In this document: piece after piece, positions 28,099-37,645 of the stretch
Position numbering within the stretch: position 1 is the first letter of the stretch
How the letters are laid out: every line of letters starts with the position of its first letter
Assembly: GCA_913062975.1 (NCBI GenBank)
Contig: CAJXZO010000003.1
Span: forward strand, 40,616-104,615
Length of the DNA stretch: 64,000 nt
Source of the DNA: an uncultured Micrococcales bacterium
GTDB lineage: Bacteria > Actinomycetota > Actinomycetes > Actinomycetales > Microbacteriaceae
Direction of reading: 5' to 3'
Notes under the pieces: model-generated
What the model saw: only the letters and a program-made list of their open reading frames with translations
What the model was told of the DNA's origin: nothing
Database searches by the model: none
Program-made: the position numbers and the translations under genes

Positions 28099-28767
28099 CT
28101 ATCGCTTTTGTAAAAACACCGCTTTTAGTATTAACCAACTCGCAACCAGCAATAATGCATACATCGGAGCTCCCATGACTAGCCTGGCAGTGGCCAATGC
28201 TTCGATCGCACCCGCGAAATACAGCGGCAGTTGAACCAGCAATCTCAGGCTAAAAAAGATTACCCAAAGCGTTGTCACCAAATAAAACCGATAGCTAATC
28301 GATGGAACTTTTTTCCACTCTTTGTTGCCAGTCAATAAGGCAACCGCGACTCCGATTAGTGGTTGTCGAATCAGTATGCTGATAAGCAATACAGAACCGT
28401 AGGCAGCGTTTGTATAAAAACCAAGTAGAAAGTAGTCCTCTGTTTGGCCACCTTCTCGCAATGCTAGAAAAGCAGCGATTGCAACACCGAGACCGCCGAC
28501 CAGAACTTGACTGAGCATTCCCTTGGTGACGAGTCGAACAATTAGAAACACAACCGAGGCACTGGCTGCTGCGACAACAGCTGGCAAACCCTCTTGCGTG
28601 AAGGTGAAAACTGAAATAAACAAAATTGTTGGAAGAACGGCCTCAACAATTCCAAGCCTTCCACCCATAGAGGACAAAAGTGATGAAGGTGAGAAGCTGA
28701 CCTGATCCCCGTCGCTATTCAGACCAAGACGACTGGCTACCTGTTTTCTGACGCTGTCGTCACTCAC
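28099..28767 (-). CDS. DUF3159 family membrane protein
   Basis: 222-residue polytopic membrane protein with about six hydrophobic segments, matching the DUF3159 family by [16 protein letters not shown] near the N-terminus and [21 protein letters not shown] in the second half. No function is known. It overlaps DUF3710 by 8 bases and belongs to the dut-DUF3710-DUF3159 block conserved in actinobacteria. Confidence 0.88.
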   Translation of the reverse strand: MSDDSVRKQVASRLGLNSDGDQVSFSPSSLLSSMGGRLGIVEAVLPTILFISVFTFTQEGLPAVVAAASASVVFLIVRLVTKGMLSQVLVGGLGVAIAAFLALREGGQTEDYFLLGFYTNAAYGSVLLISILIRQPLIGVAVALLTGNKEWKKVPSISYRFYLVTTLWVIFFSLRLLVQLPLYFAGAIEALATARLVMGAPMYALLLVASWLILKAVFLQKR

Positions 28768-29323
28768 TTTGTTCCACCTGGGACTCAGGAAGTTTTAGGG
28801 GCAATAATTCATTTGGGGGTAGTGGAACATTACCTCTGTCAACAACGGTGGACCTGAACGCTTCAATTGCCTTTTGATAGTGCTCACTATCGTGAGCGGC
28901 TTTGCCGAAAATCACACCCCTCAACATCCACCTGGGCCCATCAGCTCCCAGAAAAATACTGGTGCGAAAACCTTTTTTGCCATCAGACTCTATTGGGATC
29001 TGGGCTCTTACCTCTTCACCCAGCATTCCCTTGACCACCTCAGCAGTTCCACCCTGTTTTCTAATTGAGTTCTGGATGGGCTCAAGCGCTTCGTGCCAAA
29101 TTCCTGAGCTCTTTGGTGCCGCGAAGGCCTGCAACTGCATGGTGGTTTCACCAAAAAGAATCGTGATCGCAACTACCTTTTTGGATTTCTCTTCTAACTC
29201 AACTCGAAGCTTGGCATCCTTGTTGGGGGAAACTCGAATTGAACCAAAATCGATATACGGTCGCAGCTGACCAACCTCGGAAATGTCGAAGGGTCCATTC
29301 TCAACTCTGTCTTGTTCCCTCAT
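28760..29323 (-). CDS. DUF3710 family protein
   Basis: 187-residue soluble protein. DUF3710 hallmarks are DFGSIRVSP, the LQAFAAPKSSGIWHE stretch and the GPRWMLRGVIFGKAA block. Role unknown. Its ATG overlaps the dut stop by one base. Order dut-DUF3710-DUF3159 equals that in mycobacteria, less the small OB-fold gene. Confidence 0.88.
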   Translation of the reverse strand: MREQDRVENGPFDISEVGQLRPYIDFGSIRVSPNKDAKLRVELEEKSKKVVAITILFGETTMQLQAFAAPKSSGIWHEALEPIQNSIRKQGGTAEVVKGMLGEEVRAQIPIESDGKKGFRTSIFLGADGPRWMLRGVIFGKAAHDSEHYQKAIEAFRSTVVDRGNVPLPPNELLPLKLPESQVEQSE

Positions 29324-29760
29324 TAATTCCTTCCGGATGACCCAAAGCCACCCTCACCGCGTTCAGTTTGAGGAAGTTCAGAAACCTGAACGAACTCTGC
29401 TTTTTCATACTTTTGGATCACCAATTGAGCAATTCTTTCACCACGTTCAAAAACAAATTCCACATCGGAGGTATTCAAAAGCACGACCTTTATTTCTCCG
29501 CGGTAACCACTATCAATCGTTCCTGGAGTATTCAAAACGGTAATCCCGTGCTTCACTGCCAACCCACTTCTGGGGTGCACAAGTCCAACGAAACCATCTG
29601 GAAGGGCAATGCTTATCCCTGTTGGCACCAGTTGCCTCTCTCCTGGCCCAATCTCTCCCGACTCACTGGCCCGCAGATCAGCACCCGCATCGCCAGCCTC
29701 GGCGTAGTTGGGGATCAGTTCGCTGTCGCCAACAATTAATACCTGCACAGAATTTTCCAC
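29323..29760 (-). CDS. dut: dUTP diphosphatase
   Basis: Hydrolyses dUTP to dUMP, keeping uracil out of DNA and feeding dTMP synthesis. 145 residues, trimeric dUTPase fold with the five motifs: GDAGADLRA, HPRSGLAVKHG, GTIDSGYRGEI, ERGERIAQLV, and C-terminal RGEGGFGSSGR. It starts with GTG at 29760; TACGCT lies 6 bases upstream and no Shine-Dalgarno is seen. Divergent from DUF3093, the two -10 elements overlapping. Confidence 0.96.
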   Translation of the reverse strand: MENSVQVLIVGDSELIPNYAEAGDAGADLRASESGEIGPGERQLVPTGISIALPDGFVGLVHPRSGLAVKHGITVLNTPGTIDSGYRGEIKVVLLNTSDVEFVFERGERIAQLVIQKYEKAEFVQVSELPQTERGEGGFGSSGRN

Positions 29761-29766
29761 GGTTAG

Positions 29767-29776
29767 AGCGTAATCT
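29767..29776. promoter_or_regulatory. Overlapping divergent -10 elements, dut and DUF3093
   Basis: TACGCT (reverse, 29767-29772) lies 6 bases before the dut GTG; TAATCT (forward, 29771-29776) lies 7 bases before the DUF3093 ATG at 29784. They share the TA pair, so the two promoters cannot be bound by polymerase at the same time. Confidence 0.5.
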
Positions 29777-29783
29777 ATAAGTG

Positions 29784-30230
29784 ATGTCCATTTACTCAGA
29801 GAAGCTCAATCCGCCAATCGGGTTGACCCTTTCCACCCTCTTGCTAATCCCGGGCTTCACGCTGATGCTTGGCCCATTCAACTGGTACCTAGCGTTCGTG
29901 ATTGGGATTGCTGTAACGCTTACGGTCAATGTTTTGCTCTATGCGATGTCTCCAAGCATTGCCGTCACAGACAAGGAACTTGTGCTGGGAAGGGCGGTAA
30001 TACCCCTAGCTGTCCTTGCAAACCCTGAGCCGCTATCGGGAGACGATGCCTTTAGGGCGAGAGGGCCAGAATTAGGTCCTGATACTTTTTTTCAGATCAG
30101 GGGTGGAATTGATTCAGTTGTCAGAATCGAAAACACTGACCCAGAAGATCCCTATAAAAAAATTCTAGTTAGCACGCGCTACCCGAAAGAGCTAACCAAA
30201 GCTCTAGCTGGAGCAGTCAAGGCAGATTGA
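29784..30230 (+). CDS. DUF3093 family membrane protein
   Basis: 148 residues with two membrane segments near the N-terminus (about 17-55) and a soluble C-terminal domain carrying ELVLGRAVIPLAVL and VSTRYPKELTKAL, hallmarks of DUF3093. Function unknown. Either GTG 29781 or ATG 29784 could be used; the latter is at the right distance (7) from TAATCT. The last 27 bases overlap DUF4193 on the other strand. Confidence 0.87.
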   Translation: MSIYSEKLNPPIGLTLSTLLLIPGFTLMLGPFNWYLAFVIGIAVTLTVNVLLYAMSPSIAVTDKELVLGRAVIPLAVLANPEPLSGDDAFRARGPELGPDTFFQIRGGIDSVVRIENTDPEDPYKKILVSTRYPKELTKALAGAVKAD

Positions 30231-30488
30231 TCCCTGGCGGGTTTTCTTGCCCAACTGGGTGGCTGGTTTCAACAGGAAGCACTCCATGCAGGTGAACTCG
30301 TTTTCCTGCTTTGGCATCACCACGACATCTAGCTCTTCATTGACAACATCCGGAGCGCTGTAGGGTTCTAATTCACTATCGTCACCATCGCTTATGCCAC
30401 TTGGTTTATCGGGCATGCGCTCTTTTAGAACCTCGATACTCTCGGTATCGTCCTCGCCTTTTCTCTGCGCATCGTAGTCAGTGGCCAC
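30204..30488 (-). CDS. DUF4193 family zinc-ribbon-like protein
   Basis: 94 residues, acidic N-terminal part and a C-terminal CxxC...CxxC pair (CMEC and CLDC) that looks like a zinc ribbon. Matches the actinobacterial DUF4193 family, always near dut/DUF3093; role unknown. GTG start with AGAGGTG upstream. A hairpin (30508-30532) sits just ahead of the gene. Confidence 0.87.
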   Translation of the reverse strand: MATDYDAQRKGEDDTESIEVLKERMPDKPSGISDGDDSELEPYSAPDVVNEELDVVVMPKQENEFTCMECFLLKPATQLGKKTRQGSICLDCSS

Positions 30489-30507
30489 GAAACACCTCTT
30501 CCATCTG

Positions 30508-30532
30508 TATCAGGGCGAAACTATGCCTGATA
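30508..30532. repeat. Inverted repeat upstream of DUF4193
   Basis: TATCAGG(G)C and GCCTGATA separated by 8 bases, with one bulged base. It lies 20 bases upstream of the DUF4193 start and 120 bases before sepH; operator or 5'-UTR hairpin are both possible. Confidence 0.4.
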
Positions 30533-30654
30533 AACCTTTCTAAATCAAGCTTGCCACGGTAAATTCACAGGACAAGTTCAGGGAAAATCATAAATCACAC
30601 CGCTAAATCAGCTGGTTTTGGAATTTAGATGCCAAAGTATCAGCAGGAGGCGAA

Positions 30655-31395
30655 ATGAAGGATCTACATTTTTCTCGTCGAGAGGGTGACTATCTAATTC
30701 TCGAGGACGAACACGGAGCTACTGTTCGCCTGGAAATTACCACCGAATTGCGCCAAGCAATGCGAAATCAGTCAACACAATCAGCAAGTTTTTCACCAGG
30801 TGAGATTCAAAGCATGATTCGGTCTGGCAAGACCGTCGAAGAAGTCTCAAAAGCCTTAGGTGTTGATACAGAGCAGATTGAACCCTTTGCGGCTCCTGTC
30901 GTAGCCGAACTTGATTACGTTCGAACCTCAGCACTGGCTGTTTATGTTGTTGCACAGGAATTCGATGAAACGATAGAGCTATCAAAACTGATCAATCATC
31001 GGATGGGCGAAGTCGAATACAGAGTTTCCAAGAAGGATGATCAATGGCTTCTCGCAGCAATTGCTGGCGAAAACGAAGCGATTTTCAGTTATGAGCCAAA
31101 GAATAATTGGCTAAGACCCGTAAACGAAAGTGCTCGAGAAATTTTTGATGAGCAACCATCTCCAGTTTCACTGAGTGTGATTGAAACGGCTGACCCAGAA
31201 CCTGAGGAATCAACCTCAGACGCAAGTAGTGTTGCCACCGATTTACTGGAAGAACTTCAGCGCAGAAGAGCCCAGAAAGAATCTGAGCCCCAAGAGCCAA
31301 AACCTGAATCTAGTTCTAAACGTCCATCACTTCCAAGCTGGGATGAAATTGTTTTTGGCGCGGGGGATGGCAAAAACAAAGAGGATGAGGACTAG
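30655..31395 (+). CDS. sepH: Septation protein SepH (DUF3071)
   Basis: Actinobacterial cell-division protein that helps FtsZ assembly. 246 residues, shorter than the about 340 of Streptomyces SepH: the N-terminal DUF3071 region (MKDLHFSRREGDYLILEDE, then a helix-turn-helix-like stretch MIRSGKTVEEVSKALGV and the YVRTSALAVYVVAQ block) is complete, while the acidic disordered tail is short. GGAGG precedes the ATG. It ends in a 4-base overlap with the convergent phosphodiesterase gene. Its nearness to parC and dut equals the Streptomyces arrangement. Confidence 0.88.
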   Translation: MKDLHFSRREGDYLILEDEHGATVRLEITTELRQAMRNQSTQSASFSPGEIQSMIRSGKTVEEVSKALGVDTEQIEPFAAPVVAELDYVRTSALAVYVVAQEFDETIELSKLINHRMGEVEYRVSKKDDQWLLAAIAGENEAIFSYEPKNNWLRPVNESAREIFDEQPSPVSLSVIETADPEPEESTSDASSVATDLLEELQRRRAQKESEPQEPKPESSSKRPSLPSWDEIVFGAGDGKNKEDED

Positions 31396-32468
31396 ATTCC
31401 AATCCTCATTAGCGGAACCTCAAGCTCTCTTGGGTCAAAGGTTCCGTGATGACCCACCATTTTATAGGCCCGCTCGCTGTTGAAATCCTTGTGAAGCAAT
31501 ACGTGATCACCTCTGGCTATCAAAACTAACTCAGGTAATCGGTATCTAAACTCAGGTCTAACCTCTCCTCCAAACCAGCCAGCTTCTTCAATTTGTTGAA
31601 TGCTGTAAACATCAACTGGCTCATCAGATAGGCGCTTGGCTACATCCTCCAGAGTCAACATGGTGTGCAGGTAATTGCAACGCGTGTCACCTGTAATTGC
31701 CTCAATCTCTCTGGCTTCAATGTATTGATCCAAATATACCTGCAGCTTTTCAGTGGTGTTCACCATCCCATGGTCACTAACTAGCACCAAACCGATGTTC
31801 GCTGATACGGCCTTTCTCAGTTCGGAATCAACCTGTTCCAAAAAGCTAAGCCATAAATCACTTCCCCACCCTTGTTTGTGACCGGTTTTATCTAGCTCGG
31901 GTATATACAAATAAACCAGCTGATTGGGTTTTCTTGTTATCTCCAGCGCTGTTCTAAATCTCTCTTCAATGGTCTCAGCGGCAACAAAGTTAGATGCACC
32001 CATGGTTAGTTTTGAAAAACCAGAGTGCTCATATTCCGCCATGGATACTGTGGAGATTTCTACTCCATTCTCCATTTCTGGAATGTTGACTACCGAGGAA
32101 AATTCAGAGATATCAAATTTGTCCATATCGCTTAGCAGATTGCTTATACCTTGGTTGTGCCTCAGTCGATATCCCAAAAAACCATGATCGCAAGGCATCA
32201 AACCGGTTGCAAAGCTTTTGATGTTGTTGCTGGTGGTTGCTGGAAACGCTGACTTAATTGGCTTTGAGTTTTTCCACAAAGTGGGCGCGTGCCCAGCCAC
32301 CTGTTCTAGCTGCCTGTAACCTAGGCCGTCTACCAGCACGACAATCGCTGAGGAGACTTTTGAGAAACCAAGTGGATTCGCCTCCCCCTTGATAGCAGAC
32401 ACTGCAGAATTCAAAACATGCCGAGTCCTCCCCAGCGATTTCGGGGCTTTAGGTAAAGTTTTTTGCAT
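31392..32468 (-). CDS. Alkaline phosphatase/nucleotide pyrophosphatase family protein
   Basis: 358 residues of the type I phosphodiesterase (alkaline phosphatase superfamily): metal ligand Asp in VLVDGLGY, nucleophile Thr in FPATTSNN, DKTGHKQG, and the VSDHGM and HHGTF metal-binding ends. No signal peptide, so probably cytoplasmic. Substrate unknown. Homologues next to the topoisomerase genes are standard in actinobacteria. Divergent from parC with 26 bases between. Confidence 0.88.
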   Translation of the reverse strand: MQKTLPKAPKSLGRTRHVLNSAVSAIKGEANPLGFSKVSSAIVVLVDGLGYRQLEQVAGHAPTLWKNSKPIKSAFPATTSNNIKSFATGLMPCDHGFLGYRLRHNQGISNLLSDMDKFDISEFSSVVNIPEMENGVEISTVSMAEYEHSGFSKLTMGASNFVAAETIEERFRTALEITRKPNQLVYLYIPELDKTGHKQGWGSDLWLSFLEQVDSELRKAVSANIGLVLVSDHGMVNTTEKLQVYLDQYIEAREIEAITGDTRCNYLHTMLTLEDVAKRLSDEPVDVYSIQQIEEAGWFGGEVRPEFRYRLPELVLIARGDHVLLHKDFNSERAYKMVGHHGTFDPRELEVPLMRIGI

Positions 32469-32494
32469 CCTAACTATCTTGCCACAAGGGATTG

Positions 32495-34777
32495 ATGACT
32501 AACTCTGAACGAATAACGGATATTGACGTCACTGCTGAGATGCAGCAGTCATTCTTGGAATACTCCTACTCGGTTATTTATGCCAGAGCGCTACCAGATG
32601 TTAGAGATGGACTAAAACCGGTTCAGCGCAGAATCATCCATCAAATGCGAGACATGGGGCTTTTGCCAAGCAAGGGACACGTTAAGTCTTCACGAGTAGT
32701 CGGCGATGTGATGGGAAAACTGCATCCACACGGGGACCAAGCCATCTATGACGCACTGGTTCGCCTAGCACAGCCATTCAGTATGAGACTCCCTCTGGTT
32801 GATGGTCACGGAAACTTCGGAAGCCTAGACGACGGTCCTGCCGCTGCTCGCTACACAGAAGCCAGAATGAGCCAAGGATCAGTCGCACTGACTGATGAAA
32901 TCGAAGAAGACACCGTTGATTTTATTCCTAACTACGACTCGCAGCTAACAGAGCCAAGTGTGCTGCCCGCGGCTTTTCCAAATCTGTTGGTGAATGGTGC
33001 TAGCGGAATTGCTGTTGGCATGGCAACCTCCATGCCACCCCATAACCTCGGTGAGGTAACCAAGGCTGCAATAAAGGTCCTGCAGGGAAATTATTCGTTG
33101 AAGAAAATCATGCAGGTTCTTCCTGGACCTGACTTCCCAGGTGGCGGGATTATTACAGCCGTAGATGGCATTCAGCAAGCGTATGAGACGGGTAAGGGAA
33201 GTCTCAAGGTAAGAGCTCGGGTTTCCATTGAAACCCTGTCAAAACGGAAGCTCTCACTGGTGGTGACAGAACTTCCCTATCAAGTGGGCACCGAGCGAGT
33301 AATTGAAAAGATTAAAGACGCTGTGGGGTCAAAAAAGCTTTCGGGCATCAGCGACGTGCAGGACTACACAGATCGTAAACACGGGCTTCGCTTAGTCATT
33401 GAAATCAAAAATGGGTTTGACCCCCAAGAGGTATTAGAAAAGCTTTATAAACTCACCCCCCTTGAAGAGAGCTTCAGCATCAACAACATCGCCTTGGTTG
33501 ATGGCAGGCCAAAAACCATGGGCGTGATAGAACTTCTAGAGCACTTCATTGAACACCGCAAGGACGTTAGCACCAGAAGAACAAAGTTCAGACTCCAAAA
33601 AGCTATATCCAGACTTCACCTGGTTCAGGGACTAGAGATAGCGGTTTTGAATATTGATGAAGTTATCGAACTGATTAGATCTGCTGAAACAGTCTCCGAG
33701 GCCAATCAAAAGCTCAGAGATGTTTTTGATCTGTCAGAGGCTCAGGCGGAGCACATTTTGGAACTAAGGCTTCGTCGCCTAACTCGCTTCAGTGTCATTG
33801 AATTGCAAAACGAATCCGAAACACTTCGCCAACAGATCGAAGAATTTGAATCAATTCTCACTCACCCAGAACAGCTAACCGAGTTGGTCAAGGGAGAACT
33901 CGAGCAGATCAGCAAGCAACTAGCCACCCCCAGAAGAACTCAAATCAGATCAGCACTTGATGAGACGCAGGAACTAATTACATCATTTAGCTGCGATGGC
34001 AAGTTAGTTCGCATGCCAGAGCAGCAGTCCAACTCCAGTGGATGCCCAACCGAAACAATAATCGGTGAGGTGATTGCGATAACCCAGGGTGGGATGCTTT
34101 ATAAGATCAACGCAATTGACATCCCGCCAGTTGAATCCTCGGACCAGCTTGGCTCGATCCCAACCATCAATGAGTTTTTGGAACTGGCCAACGACAATGT
34201 TGTTGCAGTTGTCGGACACAACGGTCAGCCAATAGCAATGGCCACAGCAAATGGTGTTGTAAAGCGTATTTCAGAGCTTCCAGAGAAAGACGCGGTGAAG
34301 GTTATGACTCTTAGCGAGGGAGACAAAATTGTCTCCGCCAGCGAAAGCAAGGAATTTCTCCTATTTGTCAGCAAGCAGGGTCAGGGGCTCAAAATTGAGG
34401 CCAACAGTGTGCGCACGCAAGGATTGCCTGCTTCTGGAATGCAGGGAATCAAGCTTGCCGAAAATGATGAATTAATCGGTTTTGCCAGCTGCTCGGATGA
34501 AGAATTCTTACTAACCGCATCCGAAGCAGGCGATGGACTGCTGGGCGCAGAATTCGGAAAAGGCAAATCAACATCGATTAGTGAAATTCCGAAAAAAGGC
34601 AGAGCAACTCAAGGAGTCAAGCTTCAACGTTTTGGAAAACAGGAAAAGCAACTCTATTTCGCCCAAGTCTCCACATTGGGAGAGTTCTGCTTCCTCGATT
34701 CAAGACAGAAGCTTGAGCCAAGCAAGCGTGATAGCGTCGGCGTCGGCCTGGACTCCAGGGCTGTTGGAGCACACTAG
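32495..34777 (+). CDS. parC: Type IIA DNA topoisomerase subunit A (topoisomerase IV-like)
   Basis: Cuts and rejoins DNA for decatenation or relaxation together with the B subunit encoded convergently. 760 residues: winged-helix with active-site Y120 (AARYTE), tower, coiled coil with LRLRRLT gate, and a C-terminal beta-propeller-like domain. No GyrA box (QxxxRGG) is seen, which favours ParC over GyrA. At the place of the quinolone-sensitive Ser, the motif reads [10 protein letters not shown], with Gln82. ATG 32495 is preferred over the adjoining TTG 32492 because AAGGG lies at better distance. It overlaps parE by 4 bases. Confidence 0.92.
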   Translation: MTNSERITDIDVTAEMQQSFLEYSYSVIYARALPDVRDGLKPVQRRIIHQMRDMGLLPSKGHVKSSRVVGDVMGKLHPHGDQAIYDALVRLAQPFSMRLPLVDGHGNFGSLDDGPAAARYTEARMSQGSVALTDEIEEDTVDFIPNYDSQLTEPSVLPAAFPNLLVNGASGIAVGMATSMPPHNLGEVTKAAIKVLQGNYSLKKIMQVLPGPDFPGGGIITAVDGIQQAYETGKGSLKVRARVSIETLSKRKLSLVVTELPYQVGTERVIEKIKDAVGSKKLSGISDVQDYTDRKHGLRLVIEIKNGFDPQEVLEKLYKLTPLEESFSINNIALVDGRPKTMGVIELLEHFIEHRKDVSTRRTKFRLQKAISRLHLVQGLEIAVLNIDEVIELIRSAETVSEANQKLRDVFDLSEAQAEHILELRLRRLTRFSVIELQNESETLRQQIEEFESILTHPEQLTELVKGELEQISKQLATPRRTQIRSALDETQELITSFSCDGKLVRMPEQQSNSSGCPTETIIGEVIAITQGGMLYKINAIDIPPVESSDQLGSIPTINEFLELANDNVVAVVGHNGQPIAMATANGVVKRISELPEKDAVKVMTLSEGDKIVSASESKEFLLFVSKQGQGLKIEANSVRTQGLPASGMQGIKLAENDELIGFASCSDEEFLLTASEAGDGLLGAEFGKGKSTSISEIPKKGRATQGVKLQRFGKQEKQLYFAQVSTLGEFCFLDSRQKLEPSKRDSVGVGLDSRAVGAH

Positions 34778-36831
34778 GCGTCGATATTCTGTCTTTCGAA
34801 GTCAGCGGCTGAAGAGATGATGAAATCTCTTCTTGGCTGGACCTCACTGCCCATTAACAGCTCAAACATTTCATTGGAAACCTGTGCATCGGCAGTGGTG
34901 ATTCTCCTAAGTGATCGCATGTCGGGCTGCATGGTTGTTTCAGCCAACTGATCGGCATCCATCTCCCCCAAGCCCTTATATCGCTGGATGGGTTGTTGAT
35001 ACTTCAAGCCCTTTTTTTCTAAATCATCAAGCAACCTGTCAAGTTGTTGTTGGCTGTAGGTGTAAACAGTTTCATTTGGCTTGCTACCGGAGTTGATAAT
35101 CACGACCCGGTGCAAAGGCGGAACTGCAGCGTAAATACGACCTGCCTCAACCAAAGGTCTCATGTAACGGAAAAACAGTGTCAGCAACAAGGTGCGGATG
35201 TGGGCACCGTCGACATCTGCATCACTCATCAGAATGATTTTTTCGTAGCGCACACTCGATAAATCAAAGCTTCTGCCACTGCCTCCGCCAATCACCTGCG
35301 TAATTGATGCACATTCAGCGTTTGCGAGCATGTCAGCAATAGAACTTTTTTGGACATTTAGGATTTTTCCCCGGATTGGAAGTAAAGCTTGAAACTCGCT
35401 GTCTCTGGCTAACTTTGCAGTTCCCAGGGCACTATCACCCTCAACGATGAATAATTCACTTCCCGTGCCAGAGCTTGACCGGCAGTCAACCAGTTTTGCG
35501 GGGAGCGATGATGACTCCAACGCATTTTTTCTTCTCTGGTTTTCCTTGATCTGCCTGGCACTTATTCGAGCTTTACCCTCACTGACAATCTTTTCAGCGA
35601 GAGCCGCTAGAGCCGCTTTGTCTTCTCTTTTAGTGGACTTGGTCAAGCTTTTGAACCACTCTGCAATTGCCTGCGAAACGATCTGACGAATTGGTGGAGT
35701 TCCCAAAACCTCTTTTGTCTGTCCCTCAAACTGTGGCTCAGAGATGCTGACTGTGACAACCGATGTCAAACCAGCCAGAACATCGTCTTTTTCAATCTTC
35801 AATCCGCCCAGTTTGAATTTTCTGGAGTTATTTTCTATGTAACCCTTGATGGCTTTCACTAAACCTTGTTCAAAACCAGCAAGGTGGGTTCCACCCTTAG
35901 GGGTTGAAATGATGTTTACAAAGCTTTTCACGTTAGTTTCATAACCACTACCCCAGCGAAGACTGATTCTCACTTTGCAGTCTCTATCAATTTCGGTTGA
36001 AATCATGTTTCCAGAAACCTCATCCAGCACTGGGACCGTTTCTTTATAACTTCCCCAGCTATCAATAAAGTAGGTGGGGGTTAGAGATGTGTCTGGGGCT
36101 AGGAACTCAACAAAGTCATTCAATCCACCCTCAAAAACAAATGGTTCTGCATCCCCGCCCAGCCAATGCAGGTTAAGGGCAAGGCCAGGCACTAAAAACG
36201 CGGTCTGCCTGAGTCTTGAGACCAGGGCCTCACGATCAAACTCGGTGCTCGTGAAAATTTGCTCATCTGGCCAAAACCTGACCTCAGTTCCAGTTTTTTT
36301 CTTCGCAACTTTTTCTGCTTTTGTCAGTTCACTTGCATTCACAAACGGTGTGAAATTTTGATTTTTGCCATCAGCTTCGAAATTTCCGGGCTCTCCCCTA
36401 TGGAAACTCATCTCCCATCGATGCCCGTCCCTGAAAACTCTGGCATCAAGCCGCTCACTCAGCGCATTAACAACACTGGCACCAACACCGTGCAGACCAC
36501 CACTCGCACCATAGCTACCGCCACCGAATTTCCCACCAGCATGCAGCTTGGTAAAAATTAGTTCGACACCACTTAGTCCAGTCTTCGCCTCATTGTCAAT
36601 TGGGATGCCTCGACCATCGTCGGCAACAATGGCAGAACCATCAGCGTTTATGTATACATCTATGTTTTTGCAGTGTCCGGCCAATGCCTCGTCAACACTG
36701 TTGTCAATGATTTCCCAAAGGCAATGCATGAGACCTCTGGAGTCGGTTGAGCCGATGTACATACCAGGTCTTTTACGGACTGCCTCAAGGCCTTCTAAAA
36801 CGCTTAGGTGTCTTGCTGAATAATCACTCAC
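34774..36831 (-). CDS. parE: Type IIA DNA topoisomerase subunit B (topoisomerase IV-like)
   Basis: ATPase subunit of the second type II topoisomerase. 685 residues: GHKL ATPase domain with [18 protein letters not shown] and [14 protein letters not shown], transducer, and TOPRIM domain with [12 protein letters not shown] and the DADVDGAHI metal site. GTG start at 36831 with TAAATT 6 bases upstream, no Shine-Dalgarno: leaderless. The pair is convergent, not an operon, so subunit balance must be set by two separate promoters. Confidence 0.93.
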   Translation of the reverse strand: MSDYSARHLSVLEGLEAVRKRPGMYIGSTDSRGLMHCLWEIIDNSVDEALAGHCKNIDVYINADGSAIVADDGRGIPIDNEAKTGLSGVELIFTKLHAGGKFGGGSYGASGGLHGVGASVVNALSERLDARVFRDGHRWEMSFHRGEPGNFEADGKNQNFTPFVNASELTKAEKVAKKKTGTEVRFWPDEQIFTSTEFDREALVSRLRQTAFLVPGLALNLHWLGGDAEPFVFEGGLNDFVEFLAPDTSLTPTYFIDSWGSYKETVPVLDEVSGNMISTEIDRDCKVRISLRWGSGYETNVKSFVNIISTPKGGTHLAGFEQGLVKAIKGYIENNSRKFKLGGLKIEKDDVLAGLTSVVTVSISEPQFEGQTKEVLGTPPIRQIVSQAIAEWFKSLTKSTKREDKAALAALAEKIVSEGKARISARQIKENQRRKNALESSSLPAKLVDCRSSSGTGSELFIVEGDSALGTAKLARDSEFQALLPIRGKILNVQKSSIADMLANAECASITQVIGGGSGRSFDLSSVRYEKIILMSDADVDGAHIRTLLLTLFFRYMRPLVEAGRIYAAVPPLHRVVIINSGSKPNETVYTYSQQQLDRLLDDLEKKGLKYQQPIQRYKGLGEMDADQLAETTMQPDMRSLRRITTADAQVSNEMFELLMGSEVQPRRDFIISSAADFERQNIDA

Positions 36832-36837
36832 CCCGAT

Positions 36838-36843
36838 AATTTA
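36838..36843 (-). promoter_or_regulatory. -10 element of parE (leaderless type)
   Basis: TAAATT on the reverse strand, 6 bases before the GTG start of parE. Confidence 0.45.
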
Positions 36844-36928
36844 TCTCCTTAAGCTTCCACTTCGTTGCTGACACTTCGCCCTTGGCGAAACAGGCCCATT
36901 TTGAGCAATCCTCATGGCTTTCGTGGCG

Positions 36929-36934
36929 TAATCT
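36929..36934 (+). promoter_or_regulatory. -10 element of the DUF7455 gene (leaderless type)
   Basis: TAATCT, 6 bases before ATG 36941. A GGAG lies in the same interval but only one base from the ATG, too close to act as Shine-Dalgarno. Confidence 0.45.
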
Positions 36935-36940
36935 TGGAGT

Positions 36941-37126
36941 ATGTCAGAAACCAGCACACTAAGCACCCTAGATCGATGCGACATTTGCGGAGCCCAAGCT
37001 TACGTGATCGTAAAACTCGAATCCGGAGAGCTTCTATTCTGTGGTCACCACGGAAAAGTGAACAAAGAAAAGCTGGAGCCAATCATGATTGACTGGCAGG
37101 ACAAGACAGACTCAATCTCCCGCTAG
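36941..37126 (+). CDS. Small CxxC protein, DUF7455-type
   Basis: 61 residues, pattern LDRCDICGAQAYV...ELLFCGHHGKVN: a CxxC and a C-x-H-H set that could bind zinc, as in a small actinobacterial family found beside the topoisomerase IV genes. Function unknown. Real rather than a chance frame because of this motif, conserved context and a good promoter. It overlaps the 3' end of the gatD-like gene by 15 bases. Confidence 0.8.
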   Translation: MSETSTLSTLDRCDICGAQAYVIVKLESGELLFCGHHGKVNKEKLEPIMIDWQDKTDSISR

Positions 37127-37645
37127 TTTTTTATAGTGACCTGTTAGGTCACCTCTCGAGGCGGTCTCCAAACCAAAGCAGTATGTTTCAAACCATGGAT
37201 TAACAACCGCAACAGGCCCGAGTAAAGCGCAGCTGATCAGTGACCCCTTTTCAACATTTGTCTCCACAATCAGATTCTCTAGATCATGCCGTCCATTCAC
37301 AAACCCATATAAGGACTTCCCTTGAAACTCGGTCTTTACGAACTGACTCTTATAGCTGTCTATCACCGGCAACCCCCCGACAAGCTTGGAAAGTATTTGC
37401 CCGGCTCTGCCAATTGCTAGCACCGTGAGTCCATTCTTCATCTCTGTTTTCAACCAATGACTCTCCAGCAAAGACTCAAGCACCACTGCCCCCTGCTCAG
37501 AGACATCGCCAACAACTAAACCTGTCAACCCCGATACTCTCTCGACTTCAACAGCACAAGTAGATACCCCATTATTTTCCAACCAATCACGGTAGCCCTG
37601 GTCGCCCTGCTGGTTGCAAATCTCTGGAAACAAAAACCCAATCAT
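37112..37645 (-). CDS. GatD-like amidotransferase subunit lacking the nucleophilic Cys
   Basis: Homologue of GatD, the glutaminase that feeds ammonia to MurT for amidation of D-Glu in lipid II. The N-terminus LFPEICNQQGDQGY aligns with the GatD pattern LYPDLLNTYGDRGN. At 177 residues it is well short of the usual about 240. The nucleophile elbow, normally ICGGYQ, reads here LAIGRAGQIL (residues 76-85) with Gly79 where Cys is expected; the conserved GFENHxGRT region reads GFVNGRHDL (114-122), so the usual His setting is also altered. Its four other Cys residues are not in an elbow. I expect no glutaminase activity. It overlaps the murT-like stop by 4 bases, so the two are co-translated; perhaps it now has only a structural role. 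Confidence 0.8.
   Translation of the reverse strand: MIGFLFPEICNQQGDQGYRDWLENNGVSTCAVEVERVSGLTGLVVGDVSEQGAVVLESLLESHWLKTEMKNGLTVLAIGRAGQILSKLVGGLPVIDSYKSQFVKTEFQGKSLYGFVNGRHDLENLIVETNVEKGSLISCALLGPVAVVNPWFETYCFGLETASRGDLTGHYKKLAGD

Noticed and set aside
28067..28138. Longer aconitase start
   Set aside because: AAGGAG with ideal spacing precedes ATG 28066, and the extension would overlap the DUF3159 gene end.
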